From NCBI GenBank assembly GCA_016893485.2, contig JAFEKX020000001.1:496001-560000 (forward strand): a stretch of 64,000 bases of DNA. Reading direction: 5' to 3'. The notes beneath the pieces are model-generated. The model searched no databases. It was given only the letters and a program-made list of their open reading frames with translations, and was not told the DNA's origin. The position numbers and the translations under genes were made by a program. Numbering within the stretch: the first letter of the stretch is position 1; the number at the start of each line of letters is the position of its first letter. This document shows positions 39,770 to 49,693 of the stretch, one piece after another. This DNA comes from Streptomyces sp. P3 (GTDB taxonomy: Bacteria; Actinomycetota; Actinomycetes; Streptomycetales; Streptomycetaceae).

Positions 39770-40542
39770 TCAGGCCGGGTCGGAGGGCAGATAGCTCGCG
39801 AGGCCGCGCAGGATGATCTCCAGGCCGATGTCGAACCGCTTGTCGGAGGAGTCCGTCACCATGACGCCGGCCAGGGCGCGCAGGTGGGGAAGTCCGCGGC
39901 GGGAAGGGACGCGAAGTAGTTCTGCATCTCGTCGGCCATCTCACGCCAGTCGGGACGGGCGGGCGAGGAGGTGTCGACATTCTGCTCGGCGGCCCGGTCC
40001 CGCCACATGCCCTCCTCCAGGACGAACCCGTCGATGTACGTCGAGATGAGGTCGCTGGCCTCCGCCGCGATGCGGTCGGGCAGTCCCGCGGTACGGAACA
40101 CCCCGAGCAGCGCCTCGACATGGGGCAGGAGTTCGGCGGTGAAGGGGACGTGGGCCATGGAGATCCTGGCCATGTCCCGGTGCGCCAGAAGGCGCCGCCG
40201 CCCTTCGAGGGCGTACTCGCGCACCTCCTCCTGCCAGCGCTCCGGGTCGGCCTCGGGCGGCTCGAAGCCGTCGAAGAGGCGGGTGTACATGAGTTCCAGG
40301 ACGTCGTCCTTGGAGCTGACGTGGGCGTACAGGGCGGAGACGGTGACCCCGAGTTCGGCCGCGACCTGACGCATCGACAGGCCGTCGAGCCCCTGACGGT
40401 CGAGCACGGTGAAGGCGGCGTCGACGACCCGTTCGCGTGACAGCGGAGTCCGGGCCGGGGTGACACGTGCAGGTGCTGGGCGGTCGCGCTCCCAGGGAGA
40501 GGGCGGGGGCGGTGCGGGGGTGTCGGCGTCCGCGTCAGTCAT
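39770..40542 (-). CDS. TetR-family repressor of the adjacent exporter
   Basis: About 257 residues from ATG 40542. An unstructured Pro-rich N-terminus is followed by the helix-turn-helix SMRQVAAELGVTVSALYAHV and a C-terminal domain of the TetR_C type (SMAHVPFTAELLPHVEALLG). A break at 39886-39889 (GGGG for GGGGG) must be bridged to reach LRALAGVMVTDSSDKRFDIG and the end at 39770. It is divergent from the DHA2 exporter, and GARCNNYGTTC repeats fill the intergenic region, so it almost certainly represses the exporter and itself. Confidence 0.88.
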
Positions 40543-40564
40543 GGGGACAGTCTAGGGGCGCGGA

Positions 40565-40701
40565 GAGCGGTGTTCTCTCTGGGTGAGCAGCGTTCACTCG
40601 TCGGAGACGCGATATATCTTGTCTACGTCCTCAGGTTGCGCTATATCTTGATGAACGCCGTTCTCTCGGCGAGCACTGTTCTGCTACGGTGAACAGTGTT
40701 C
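40565..40701. promoter_or_regulatory. Five tandem GARCNNYGTTC operators plus TATATCTTG pair
   Basis: 11-bp sites at 40565 (GAGCGGTGTTC), 40585 (GAGCAGCGTTC), 40653 (GAACGCCGTTC), 40671 (GAGCACTGTTC) and 40691 (GAACAGTGTTC); those at 40653 and 40691 are perfect palindromes. Spacing within clusters is 18-20 bp. Between the clusters, TATATCTTG occurs twice (near 40612 and 40642), an element reminiscent of PadR-type sites. Confidence 0.7.
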
Positions 40702-40816
40702 TCTGGTGCTCGGTCGCCTCTGCCCAGCCCCGACCAGGGAGCCGGGCAGTCGCCTTCATCCGTCCCACCGCGCCCGCAGATCCTCACCGCGCGCGGCCCC
40801 TTTCCGAGGAGTTCCG

Positions 40817-42528
40817 ATGTCCACCACCGGTGTCGCGTCCACCGAGACGCCCATCGACTCGCCAGCGCCGTACCGGTGGCGCTGGGCCGCGCTCTTCGTG
40901 ATCCTGGCCGCCGAGGTGATGGACCTCCTCGACGCCGTCGTCACGAACATCGCCGGCCCCTCCATGCGGGCCGACCTCGGCGGCGGCGCCTCCACGCTGC
41001 AGTGGCTGGCCGCCGCGTACACGCTGTCGATGGCGGTCGGGCTAGTCACCGGCGGACGGCTCGGCGACATCCACGGCCGCCGTCGGATGTTCTTGGTGGG
41101 AGCCGCCGGATTCACACTGGGCTCCCTGCTCTGCGCCATATCCGTGTCACCCCAGATGCTGATCGGCGCGCGGATCGTGCAGGGCCTGTTCGGCGCGGTG
41201 ATGCTGCCGCAGGGCCTCGGCATGATCAAGGAGATGTTCCCGCCGAAGGAGTCGCAGAAGGCGTTCGGCATGTTCGGTCCGGTCATGGGCCTGTCCGCGG
41301 TGTGCGGACCGATCCTGGCGGGCTGGCTCGTCGACGCGGACTACTTCGGCACCGGCTGGCGCATGATCTTCCTGATCAACCTGCCGCTCGGGGCCGCGGC
41401 GATCCTCGGCGCCCTCCGCTACCTGCCGCAGGGGCGCTCCGAGGCCAAGCCGCGCCTCGACATCCCGGGCATGCTCCTGGTCTCGCTGGCCGCGCTGCTG
41501 CTCATCTTCCCGCTGGTCCAGGGGCGTGAGTACGGCTGGCCCGTGTGGACGTTCGTGATGATGGCCACGTCGATCGCCGTCTTCGCCGTCTTCGCCCGGT
41601 ACGAGTCGTTCCGCAGCAGGAACGGCCAGGACCCGCTCGTCGTCCCGAGCCTCTTCCGCAAGCGCGGCTTCAGCGGCGGCATGGTCCTCGGGCTGGTCTT
41701 CTTCTCGACCATGCAGGGCTTCATGCTGGTCTTCAACCTCTACACCCAGATCGGCCTCGGCTACTCGCCCCTCAAGGCGGGCCTGGTGATGGTGCCCTGG
41801 TCAGGCGGCATGATCGTCGGCTTCGGGATCGCCCAGGGGTCGTCCGCTTCGGACGCGCCGTGCTCCAGGCGGGCACGGTGGTCATGGCGCTCGGAGTATT
41901 CGGTGTCTGGCTGACCCTCGACCAGGCGGGGTCCGGCGTCGGCCCCTGGCAGCTCCTGCCGTCACTGCTCGTCACCGGCATCGGCATGGGCCTGCTCATG
42001 GCGCCCTTCTTCGACATCGTCCTCGCCAGCGTCGAACAGCACGAGACCGGTTCGGCGTCCGGCACGATGACCGCGGTGCAGCAACTCGGCGGCGCCTTCG
42101 GCGTGGCCATCCTCGGCACCGTCTTCTTCGGTCTGCTGGGCGGCGGGATCGCCGGAGCGGTCGACCACCGCTCGGACGATCTGCGCGGCCGGCTGACCGC
42201 CGCACACGTCGCTCCGGCGACCCAGGACCGCGTCGTCGCCGACCTGCGCCGGTGCGCCTCGGACCGTGCCACCGCCAAGGACCCCGCCGCGACCCCGGCG
42301 TCCTGCGCACTCCTGGAGAAGGACACCCGGTCCGCGGTGACCTCGTCCGAGGCAGGCGCACGGATACCCGCCGCGCTGGAGGCCACCGCCTCGTCGGCGT
42401 TCCGCAGCGGTTTCGGTTCGGTCATGCAGACGCTGCTCTGGATCGTCGACGGAATGCTCGCGCTGACCTTCCTGCTCTCCTTCCTCCTGCCGCGCCACGC
42501 CCGCCCCGAGGGAGCCGCCGGACACTGA
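40817..42528 (+). CDS. MFS exporter, DHA2 (EmrB/QacA) family
   Basis: About 571 residues from ATG 40817 (GAGGAG upstream). TM1 is WAALFVILAAEVMDLLDAVV (motif D1 region). Motif A is GGRLGDIHGRRRMFLVGAAG, and motif C lies around GPVMGLSAVCGPILAG. Fourteen helices are expected. A break near 41838 (CAGGGGTCG, one G short) lies after GGMIVGFGIAQG. The long external loop before the last helix is polar (VDHRSDDLRGRLTAAHVAP). It exports toxic compounds with proton exchange. It is controlled by the divergent TetR gene. Confidence 0.92.
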
Positions 42529-42972
42529 GTTCCGGGCTCAACCAGCGCGCACGGGGCGGCCGTAGACCCTTTTCGGGGGCTACGACCGCCCCGTGTTCCG
42601 TGCCGGCACGGCAAGCGGCCGGTCGGGCCTGCGGTGCGCGGTCCGGGTCCGAGGTCGGGGTGCTGGGGCAACGGGCGCGCAATCAAGGGCGTACGGCCTG
42701 GAGTGAGGTCGGCTGTCGCAGCCGCCCGCATCCCTCCCACCGACAACTCACCGGGAGCTTGTGCGTCACTACGGGCGCCCGCTCCGAGATGCCCGGTCAC
42801 CGGGTACACCGCGCGGGGACGGAGCCGTTCACCCCGGTCAGGCCCGATCCGTAGGCGCCGCGTACCGTGCGGGCAGGCGGGAGCACGAACACGCGGACCG
42901 AAGAGGGCATCACGCGACACCCCGCCGGACTGACTCGCCGTACCTCCGCCCCCTCCCGGAAGGACATGCCCC
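42529..42972. other. Intergenic with terminator
   Basis: 444 bp with the hairpin at 42551-42594. Open frames are GC-rich shadows without recognisable motifs. GGAAGGACATG lies just before the start at 42973. Confidence 0.6.
42551..42594 (+). terminator. Hairpin terminator after exporter gene
   Basis: ACGGGGCGG-CCG-TAG pairs with CTA-CGA-CCGCCCCGT around a 14-base loop containing CCCTTTT. It lies 22 bp past the exporter stop codon. Confidence 0.7.
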
Positions 42973-44081
42973 GTGCTCACGTCGTACGCAGACCACTTCG
43001 ACACGCCTGCGGGATATCTCGACTTCGCGCGGTTCGGTCCGCCGTCGCGGGACGTGGTGGCCGCGACGGCTCGGGCCATGGAGGAGTCCGCTCGTGCCGA
43101 CCACACCACCGTCGACGGCCTGATGGACGCGGAAGCAGTGGCACGGGACACGGCCGCCCGCCTGGCCGGTACCGACGGCCGCCACACGGTGCTCCTCCCG
43201 AACGCGTCCACCGGGCTGTTCCACGCCGCTCTCGGAATCCGGGCGGGCGTCGTCCTCGCACCGCGCACCGACTTCCCTGCCAACCACTATCCGTGGCGGC
43301 GCAGCGCCGCACTCGGCCGGGCCACACCACGCTGGCTCGATCCCGCGCCCGGTGCGGGAGTCACCCCGACCTCGTCCGCGCCGCGCTGACCGACGACGTC
43401 GTCGGTGTGTCCGTCAGCGCCGTCGACTTCCGCACCGGCTTCCGCGCCGACCTGGCCCGCTGCGCGAGGCGATCGGACCGGACCGGCTGCTGATCGTGGA
43501 CGCCATCCAGGCGTTCGGGGTGGCGCGGATGGCCTGGGACGCGGCCGACGTGGTGGTCGCGGGCGGCCAGAAGTGGCTGCGCGCGGGATGGGCCACCGGC
43601 TTCGCGGCGCTGTCCGACCGCGCCCTGGAGTCCCTGGAGCCGGTCCTCACCGGCTGGACGGGGTCGAGGACGTCGGTGTCTTCGACGGGACCGAGCACGC
43701 ACCCGCCGTGGACGCGCGGCGGTGGTCCATCACCAACCTCAGCCCGGTGACCGCCGCCGCGTTCGCTGCCGCCCTCGGGCTCGTCGAGCGGTACACGGTC
43801 GCGGCGATCGAGGCCGCGATCGCCCTGCGGGTCGCCGAGTTGACCGAGGTAGTCGAGGAGCACGGCGGTCGCGTCCTCTCCCCGCCGACCCGGCGCGGCG
43901 GGCGGGCGTCCTCTCCTTCGCGGTGCCGGGGCACGATCCGTCCGTCGTCGCGAAGGCGCTGCACGGCGAGGGGGTCACACCGACCGTCCGTGCCGACTCC
44001 CTCCGGTTCTCCCCGCACGCCTCGACTCCACCTGAGGCGTGCGCACGGGTGGCGGCGGCCCTTGCCTCGCTGGGGAGTTGA
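42973..44081 (+). CDS. PLP-dependent aminotransferase class V-like enzyme
   Basis: About 370 residues from GTG 42973 (GGAAGG upstream). Fold-type I features: GYLDFARFGPPSRDVVAATA, HTVLLPNASTGLFHAALGIR, VSVSAVDFRTGFRADL, LLIVDAIQAFGVARMAWDAA, VVVAGGQKWLRAGWATGFAA (Lys binding PLP), and C-terminal SFAVPGHDPSVVAKAL and VRADSLRFSPHASTP. Four frame breaks lie near 43362, 43460, 43665 and 43890. It resembles cysteine-desulfurase/isopenicillin-epimerase-like enzymes. Its relation to the downstream, oppositely oriented cyclodeaminase gene is not clear. Confidence 0.8.
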
Positions 44082-44293
44082 CCCCGCCGGGGTCGGTGAA
44101 CTCGGCCGAACCGCCCGTGAGTTGCTCGAAGGGGTACCGGTCGGCGCACTCGCGAGACGCGCGGATGGTGTCTCATTGCGGGAGGGCAAGCGTCGGGACG
44201 GCGGGCATCGCTCCAGGTCTGCTTGCAACCGTCCAGGTATGGGACGGTCGCGCCGCGTTCCGCCGTGTACCGGTCGAGCGAGGTGCCCGGCCC

Positions 44294-45249
44294 TCACAGG
44301 TCCACGTGCACGCCCCAGCCCCGTTCGAGCGCCACGTCATAGGCGACCCGGACCGCCGCGACGTCGAGGGCGGCGTGGCCGGTCGACTTGAAGACGGTGA
44401 GGGCAGCGGTGTCACCGCCCCGGCCCGGATGGGCGCCGTCGAGGACGGACCCGAGGAGGGTCACCGGCCGGCCGGGAGCGAGGTTCTGGAGTTCGTGAGC
44501 GCCCGCCGGTGGCGGCTCGGTGGCCGCGCCGGTCCACTCGGTGAACAGGACCGCGTCCCGGACGGTGCCGGGGTCCAGTTCGGGCCCCGGGAACCGCCGA
44601 CCGACGAGACATGGACGCCGGGACCGATCCACTCGCGTCGGACGACGGGCGTGGTGGCGCCGGTACAGCAGAACACCACGTCGGCACCGCGTACCGCCTC
44701 CTCGACATCGGCGGCGACCCGCGCGCCGGGATACAGCGCGACCGCCGCGCCGGCCCGTACCGGATCGCGGCCGGCCACCGTCACGTCGGCCTCCGGCCAC
44801 ACCGTCGCGAGCAGTGTCAGCTGGGCGCGGGCCTGGGCGCCCGTCCCCACCACGGCCACCCGGCCGAGACCGGGGCGGGCGGCGAGGGCCAGCGCGCTGC
44901 GGGTGGCGACCGCCGCCGTGCGGACCTCGGTCAGCGACTCGCCGTCCACGAGCGCCAGGGCCCGCCCGTCGTGTTCGTCGAACAGTGCCACCAGCCCCCG
45001 GTGGAAGCCACGTCCGGGGTGTTGTGGATCGGCGGTCACGGTCACCAGCTTCGCGGCCAGCCCGAGCCCGGGGACGTAGCCGGGCATCGCGCCGAGCAGG
45101 CCGGTCGGGGTCAGTGCGGCGATCCGCGGCGGGACGGAGACCTCGTCCCGGGCGACGGAGACCAGAGCCCGGCCCACCGCGTCGAGGACGGCGTCGGGTC
45201 GCAGGGCGGCGGCCGTCTGCCGCCGGTCCAGCACCAGCAGGCCGCTCAC
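44294..45249 (-). CDS. Ornithine cyclodeaminase/mu-crystallin family protein
   Basis: About 318 residues from GTG 45249. The N-terminal dimerisation part includes LVLDRRQTAAALRPDAVLDA and LGAMPGYVPGLGLAAKLVTV. The Rossmann motif is VAVVGTGAQARAQL, followed by GADVVFCCTGATTPVV. A break near 44595 separates VHVSSVG from PELDPGTVRDAVLFTEW. The family converts ornithine to proline or reduces imines with NAD(P)H. Its start overlaps the IclR stop (GTGA), so they form an operon. The substrate may be an imine or amino acid produced by neighbouring enzymes; this is inference. Confidence 0.85.
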
Positions 45250-46094
45250 CGGCCGGCCTCCGTCGTACCGGCGGTCAGGGCCGTCCCCAACTCGTCCGCC
45301 GCCGCGCGCAACTCCCGCTCCACGGCGCGCAGTTGTGGCCCGTCGAACTCGGCGTCCGGCCCCACGACCGTCAGAGCGCACACCGGAGCCCCGGGGTCGG
45401 GCGCCACCACCCTGCTGACGGAGGCCACCAGTTTGTCGTTACGACCGCGCTCCACGGCGACGCCGGTCCGTTCCACCTCGGCCAACTCCCGTGCCACGTC
45501 GTCGGCTTCGTCACCGAGTCCGGCCAACCACCGTGTCCTCGCGTCCGGTTCGAGGGCGGCGACCAGGGCCAGCGGCCCGGCGAACCGTCGTACCGGCAAC
45601 AGTTCGCCCCTCAAGTGGCTGATCATGGCCAGCCGTTCGGGCCTGACCACGTCGATCACCCGGGCGCCGCCCTCCTCCAGCACCTGCAGGTTGACCATCA
45701 TCGAGGTCGCGGCGGACAACCGTTCCAGCACTGGACGGGCCAGCGCGGTCAGCGAGTTGCCCGCGGCCGAGGCCGACATCCGGAGCACGGCGGCGCCGGG
45801 CAGGTAGCGGTCACCGGCCCGCAGCACCCAGCCCCGCCGGACCAGGTCGAGCAGGATCCGGTAGGCGGTGGCGCGGTGCAGGCCCACCTCGGCGGCGAGA
45901 TCGGTCAGCCGCACCGGGTGCGGTGCGCGCGAGACGGCCTCGACCAGGTCGAGCGCCTTGTCCACGGCGGACCTGGGCGACGCCGGGGTGAGGGGGCGAC
46001 GGGCATGGCGGCGGTTCTTCCCTCTCGTCCTGTCCGGTTCGGGTCCTTGCGGTGATCCACCGGTCACGGAGTACAGTATCCGCGTTTTCATCAC
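45246..46094 (-). CDS. IclR-family transcriptional regulator
   Basis: A 282-residue intact protein. Helix-turn-helix RLTDLAAEVGLHRATAYRIL, effector domain with MVNLQVLEEGGARVIDVVRP, FAGPLALVAALEPDARTRWL, VAVERGRNDKLVASVSRVVA. ATG 46094 has no Shine-Dalgarno sequence, so the mRNA may be leaderless or translation may start at GTG 46067. It is 58 bp from the divergent amidohydrolase gene, with a TGTTAC-N7-GTAACA palindrome between them, its probable site. Confidence 0.9.
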   Translation of the reverse strand: MMKTRILYSVTGGSPQGPEPDRTRGKNRRHARRPLTPASPRSAVDKALDLVEAVSRAPHPVRLTDLAAEVGLHRATAYRILLDLVRRGWVLRAGDRYLPGAAVLRMSASAAGNSLTALARPVLERLSAATSMMVNLQVLEEGGARVIDVVRPERLAMISHLRGELLPVRRFAGPLALVAALEPDARTRWLAGLGDEADDVARELAEVERTGVAVERGRNDKLVASVSRVVAPDPGAPVCALTVVGPDAEFDGPQLRAVERELRAAADELGTALTAGTTEAGR

Positions 46095-46104
46095 ACGATA
46101 CAGA

Positions 46105-46123
46105 TGTTACCTAGAGCGTAACA
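46105..46123. promoter_or_regulatory. TGTTAC-N7-GTAACA palindrome
   Basis: A perfect 6-bp inverted repeat with a 7-base spacer (CTAGAGC) in the 58-bp gap between the divergent IclR and amidohydrolase genes. It is the likely IclR operator. Confidence 0.6.
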
Positions 46124-46152
46124 ACACGGAATCACGCGGACCGAAGGTGACC

Positions 46153-47466
46153 ATGACCGACCTGCCCCCGGGTGCCCCGACCCCCTGGGCCGCACCGCCC
46201 GCCGGAACCGTCACGGTCTACCGCGGCGCCACCCTCTTCGACGGCACCGGCGACCTGCCCCGCGCGGGCACGACGATCGTCACGGACGGCGCCCGGATCC
46301 ACACAGTCCTCGACGACGGCGATCCGTTGCCCCCGCTCGCGGCCGACGCGCCCCGCGTCGACCTCGACGGCAGGTTCGTGGTCCCCGGCCTGATCGACAC
46401 CCACCAGCACCTGGCCACCCCGCCCGACCGGCCCGTCGCCGAGGCGGTGCTCCGGCGTCTGGTGCACAGCGGGGTCACCGCCGTCCGTGACATGGCCGAC
46501 GACCTGCGGCAGATCGGCGACCTCGCCCGGGCCACCCTGGTCGGCGAGATCCCCGGCCCCGACATCCGTTACGCGGCGCTCATGGCCGGACCCTCGTTCT
46601 TCGACGACCCGCGCACCCACGAGGTCTCCCGGGGCGCCACGCCCGGTGCCGTCCCGTGGATGCAGGCCATCACCCCCGACACCGACCTCACCGTCGCCGT
46701 AGCCCTGGCCCGTGGCACCCACGCCGCCGCGATCAAGGTCTACGCCGACCTGGACGCCGCGACCGTCATGGCCGTCACCGCCGAGGCGCACCGCCAAGGC
46801 ATCGCCGTCTGGGCGCACGCCACCGTCTTCCCGGCCGCGCCCGGCGAGGTCGTCGCCGCGGGCGTGGACAGCGTCTCGCACGTCACCCTGCTCACCTTCG
46901 AGAACCCCACCGAGCCGCTGAGCAGCTACAAGACCAAACCTCCCGTGGACCACGACCGTTTCGCCGCGGGCGACGACCCGCGACTGGCCGCCCTCTTCGC
47001 CGAGATGCGCCGCCGGGGCACCGTCCTCGACGCCACCGCGTCCATGTGGACCAGCGACGAACTCCGCGGCGACACCGCCGAGTCCGCCGAACGAGCCCGC
47101 CGCAACACCGAGTTGGCCGCCGCCGTCACCGCCCAGGCACACCGCGCCGGAGTCGGCGTCTGCACCGGCACGGACTTCGAGACCGGCCCCGGCGACCCGT
47201 TCCCCGCCCTCTACGGCGAACTCGCCTTCCTCGTCGACCGTTGCGGCATGGCCGCCGCCGACGTCCTGCGCGCGGCGACCCTGGTCGGTGCCAGGGCGGC
47301 CGGCACGGAGGCGGACATGGGCAGCGTCGAAGCCGGAAAGCTCGCGAACTTCGCCGTCCTGGACGAGGACCCGCTCCGGGACATCGCCAACCTGCGCACC
47401 ATCGCCCTCACCGTCAAGCGTGGCCGCCGCTTCGACCGCGCCGACTTCGAGAAGGACACCAAGTGA
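46153..47466 (+). CDS. Amidohydrolase family protein (imidazolonepropionase-like)
   Basis: An intact 437-residue protein from ATG 46153 (GAAGGTG upstream). Fold landmarks: VYRGATLFDGTGDLPRAGTT, VVPGLIDTHQHLATP (H-x-H metal site), HAAAIKVYADLDAATVMAVT, IAVWAHATVFPAAPGEVVAA (His), SVSHVTLLTF (His), CTGTDFETGPGDPFPALYGE (Asp) and GSVEAGKLANFAVLDEDPLR. It resembles prolidase/imidazolonepropionase-like amidohydrolases that open cyclic amides or cleave peptides. It is coupled by GTGA overlap to the dipeptidase gene. Confidence 0.9.
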   Translation: MTDLPPGAPTPWAAPPAGTVTVYRGATLFDGTGDLPRAGTTIVTDGARIHTVLDDGDPLPPLAADAPRVDLDGRFVVPGLIDTHQHLATPPDRPVAEAVLRRLVHSGVTAVRDMADDLRQIGDLARATLVGEIPGPDIRYAALMAGPSFFDDPRTHEVSRGATPGAVPWMQAITPDTDLTVAVALARGTHAAAIKVYADLDAATVMAVTAEAHRQGIAVWAHATVFPAAPGEVVAAGVDSVSHVTLLTFENPTEPLSSYKTKPPVDHDRFAAGDDPRLAALFAEMRRRGTVLDATASMWTSDELRGDTAESAERARRNTELAAAVTAQAHRAGVGVCTGTDFETGPGDPFPALYGELAFLVDRCGMAAADVLRAATLVGARAAGTEADMGSVEAGKLANFAVLDEDPLRDIANLRTIALTVKRGRRFDRADFEKDTK

Positions 47467-48547
47467 CCACCGCCGCCCACCCGATGATCGTCAACGCGCT
47501 GGGGCAGCTCGACAACCCCAACACCCCCGCCGCCCAGGCCGCCGCCACACAGCTCAACCCCGACAGCGCCCAACTCGCGGTCGATGCCCGGGCGATCGCC
47601 GAGGCCCGCGCCTCCGGCCTGACCGCCGTCAACATCACCCTCGGCTACACCATGGGCGACCTCCCGCCGTACGAGCACACGCTGGACGAGATCGCGGTCT
47701 GGGACGGCATCCTCGACGCACACCCGGCCGACCTGCTCAAGGTCCGTACGGCCGACGACATCCGGCGCGCCCACCGCGAGCGGCGGATCGGCGTGGTCTA
47801 CGGCTTCCAGAACGCCGTCGCCGTCGGCGAGGAGCCGGCCCTCGTCGAGAGCCGCGTCGCCGGGTTCGCGGAGGCGGGCGTACGGGTGGTCCAGCTCACC
47901 TACAACCAGGCCAACCACCTCGGCGACGGCTCCATGGCCACCGCCAACCGGGGTCTGACCCCGTTCGGCCGCCGGGTCGTCGAGGCCCTCAACGACCACC
48001 ACCTGATGGTCGACCTCTCCCACAGCGGGGAGAACACTTGCCTGGACGCGGCCCGGCACTCCCGGCAGCCCGTGTCGATCAACCACACCGGCTGCCGCGC
48101 CTCGCCGACCTCCCGCGCAACAAGACGGACGAGGAACTCCGCCTGGTCGCCGACCGGGGCGGGTTCGTCGGCATCTACTTCATGCCCTTCCTCAACCCGA
48201 CCGGCCACGCCACCGCCGCCGACGTCGTCGACCACATCGTGCACGCGGTCGACGTCTGCGGCGAGGACCACGTCGGCATCGGCACCGACGGCAGCGTCAC
48301 CGCCGTGGACGACCTCGACGCCTATCGCGCCTCGCTCGCCGAGCACGTCGCCGCCCGTCAGGCGGCCGGGGTCGGCGCCGCGGGCGAACGGGCCGACACC
48401 TACCCCTTCGTCGTGGACCTGCGCGGCGTCGACCAGTTCCGCGACCTGGCCCGCCTCCTGGAGAAGCGCGGCTACCGCTCCGACCGCATCGAGAAGATCC
48501 TCGGCCGCAACTTCCTCGACTACGCAGAGCGCGTCTGGACGCCCTGA
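47463..48547 (+). CDS. M19 (renal dipeptidase) family protein
   Basis: About 361 residues, start GTG overlapping the previous stop. Motifs of membrane dipeptidases: IGVVYGFQNAVAVGEEPALV, VRVVQLTYNQANHLGDGSMA, DLSHSGENTCLDAARHSRQP (catalytic His region), then after a break near 48095 GGFVGIYFMPFLNP, HVGIGTDG (metal-side Asp) and EKILGRNFLDY. The usual N-terminal D-G-H-x-D zinc motif is replaced by VNALGQLDN, so metal binding may differ. Together with the amidohydrolase it suggests catabolism of a peptide or cyclic amide. Confidence 0.85.
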
Positions 48548-48571
48548 GTGCCCGCGCACCGGGCTTGGATA

Positions 48572-49593
48572 TCAGCCAACGGACGAGGCCTGCGTGCGAT
48601 CCCGCACGATGATCTTGCCGGTGTTCCGGCCGTGCAGCATCATCAGGAACGCGTCCACGATGTGCTCGAACCCGTCGACGACCGTCTCGTCCGGAGCGAG
48701 CCGGCCGCTCTGGAGATGCGGGACCGCGAAGTCGTACAACTCGTCCTGCACGTCACGGTAGTTGCTCACCAGGAAACCCTCCACGCGGAGGCTCTTCTCC
48801 ACGATGTCCGCGTAGTCGAAGCGTGGGGGCGGCGCGCCGGGGTCGTTGTACTGACTGATCGTCCCGATCCGGACGACGCGCCCGAACTCGCGCAACTCCC
48901 TATCGCCGCCGCGAGTTGCGGGCCGCCGACGTTGTCGACGAACACGTCGACGCCGTCCGGCGCGGCCTTGCGGAGCAGCTCGGCGGGCGGCCCCTCGTGG
49001 TAGTCGAAGGCCGCGTCGTAACCGACCTCGCGGGTGAGATGGTCCGCCTTAGCCGCCGAACCGGCGCTGCCCACCAGCCGTCCGGCGCCGAGCAGCCGGG
49101 CGAACCGTCCGGTCGCGGTGCCGACCCCGCCCGCGGCGGCCGACACGAACAGGTCCTCGCCCTCCTGGAGCCGGGCGATCCGGGTCAGGCCCACATAAGC
49201 GGTCAGGCCGGTTCCGCCGAGGATGCTCAGGTACGCGGTCAACGGCACCCCGTCGAAGCGGGGCAGGCGCCGGATCTCCTCGGGAGCGACCACCGCGTGC
49301 GTGCGCCAGCCGCGTCGGTGGAACACGATCTCGCCCTCGGTCAGCCGGGGCGTGCGCGAGGCGGTGACGCGCCCGATCGCGCGCCCCTCCAGCGGTGCGC
49401 CGAGCGCGAAGCCGTCGGGTACGTCGTCCATCATCTCGCGGTGGTAGGGGTCGACGGACCAGTAGAGGTTCTCCACGAGCGCGCTGCCCGCCGGGGGTTC
49501 GGGGAGCGCGGACTCGACGAAGGCGAAGTGCTCGGCGGTGGGGAATCCGTGCGGGCGGGCGGTCTGGTGCACGGTGAGCGCGGTCTCGTTCAT
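48572..49593 (-). CDS. MDR-family NADP-dependent oxidoreductase
   Basis: About 340 residues from ATG 49593. It is of the zinc-free quinone/prostaglandin-reductase-like MDR type: ALVENLYWSVDPYHREMMDD, LGGTGLTAYVGLTRIARLQE, SAAAGGVGTATGRFARLLGA (nucleotide-binding G-x-x-G-x-x-x-G), FDYHEGPPAELLRKAAPDGV, DVFVDNVGG. A break near 48895 leads to FGRVVRIGTISQYND and the C-terminus GKIIVRDRTQASSVG. It reduces alpha,beta-unsaturated ketones or aldehydes with NADPH. It is divergent from a LysR gene 100 bp away that probably regulates it. Confidence 0.88.
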
Positions 49594-49693
49594 GACCGGA
49601 CCGTAGGTCGGGAATGTGCCTGGTGGGCACCCGGTTGCGCTCATACGACGGCCCGTTCCATGAGCAGTTCTCATACGCCGAGGTGAGCACCCC

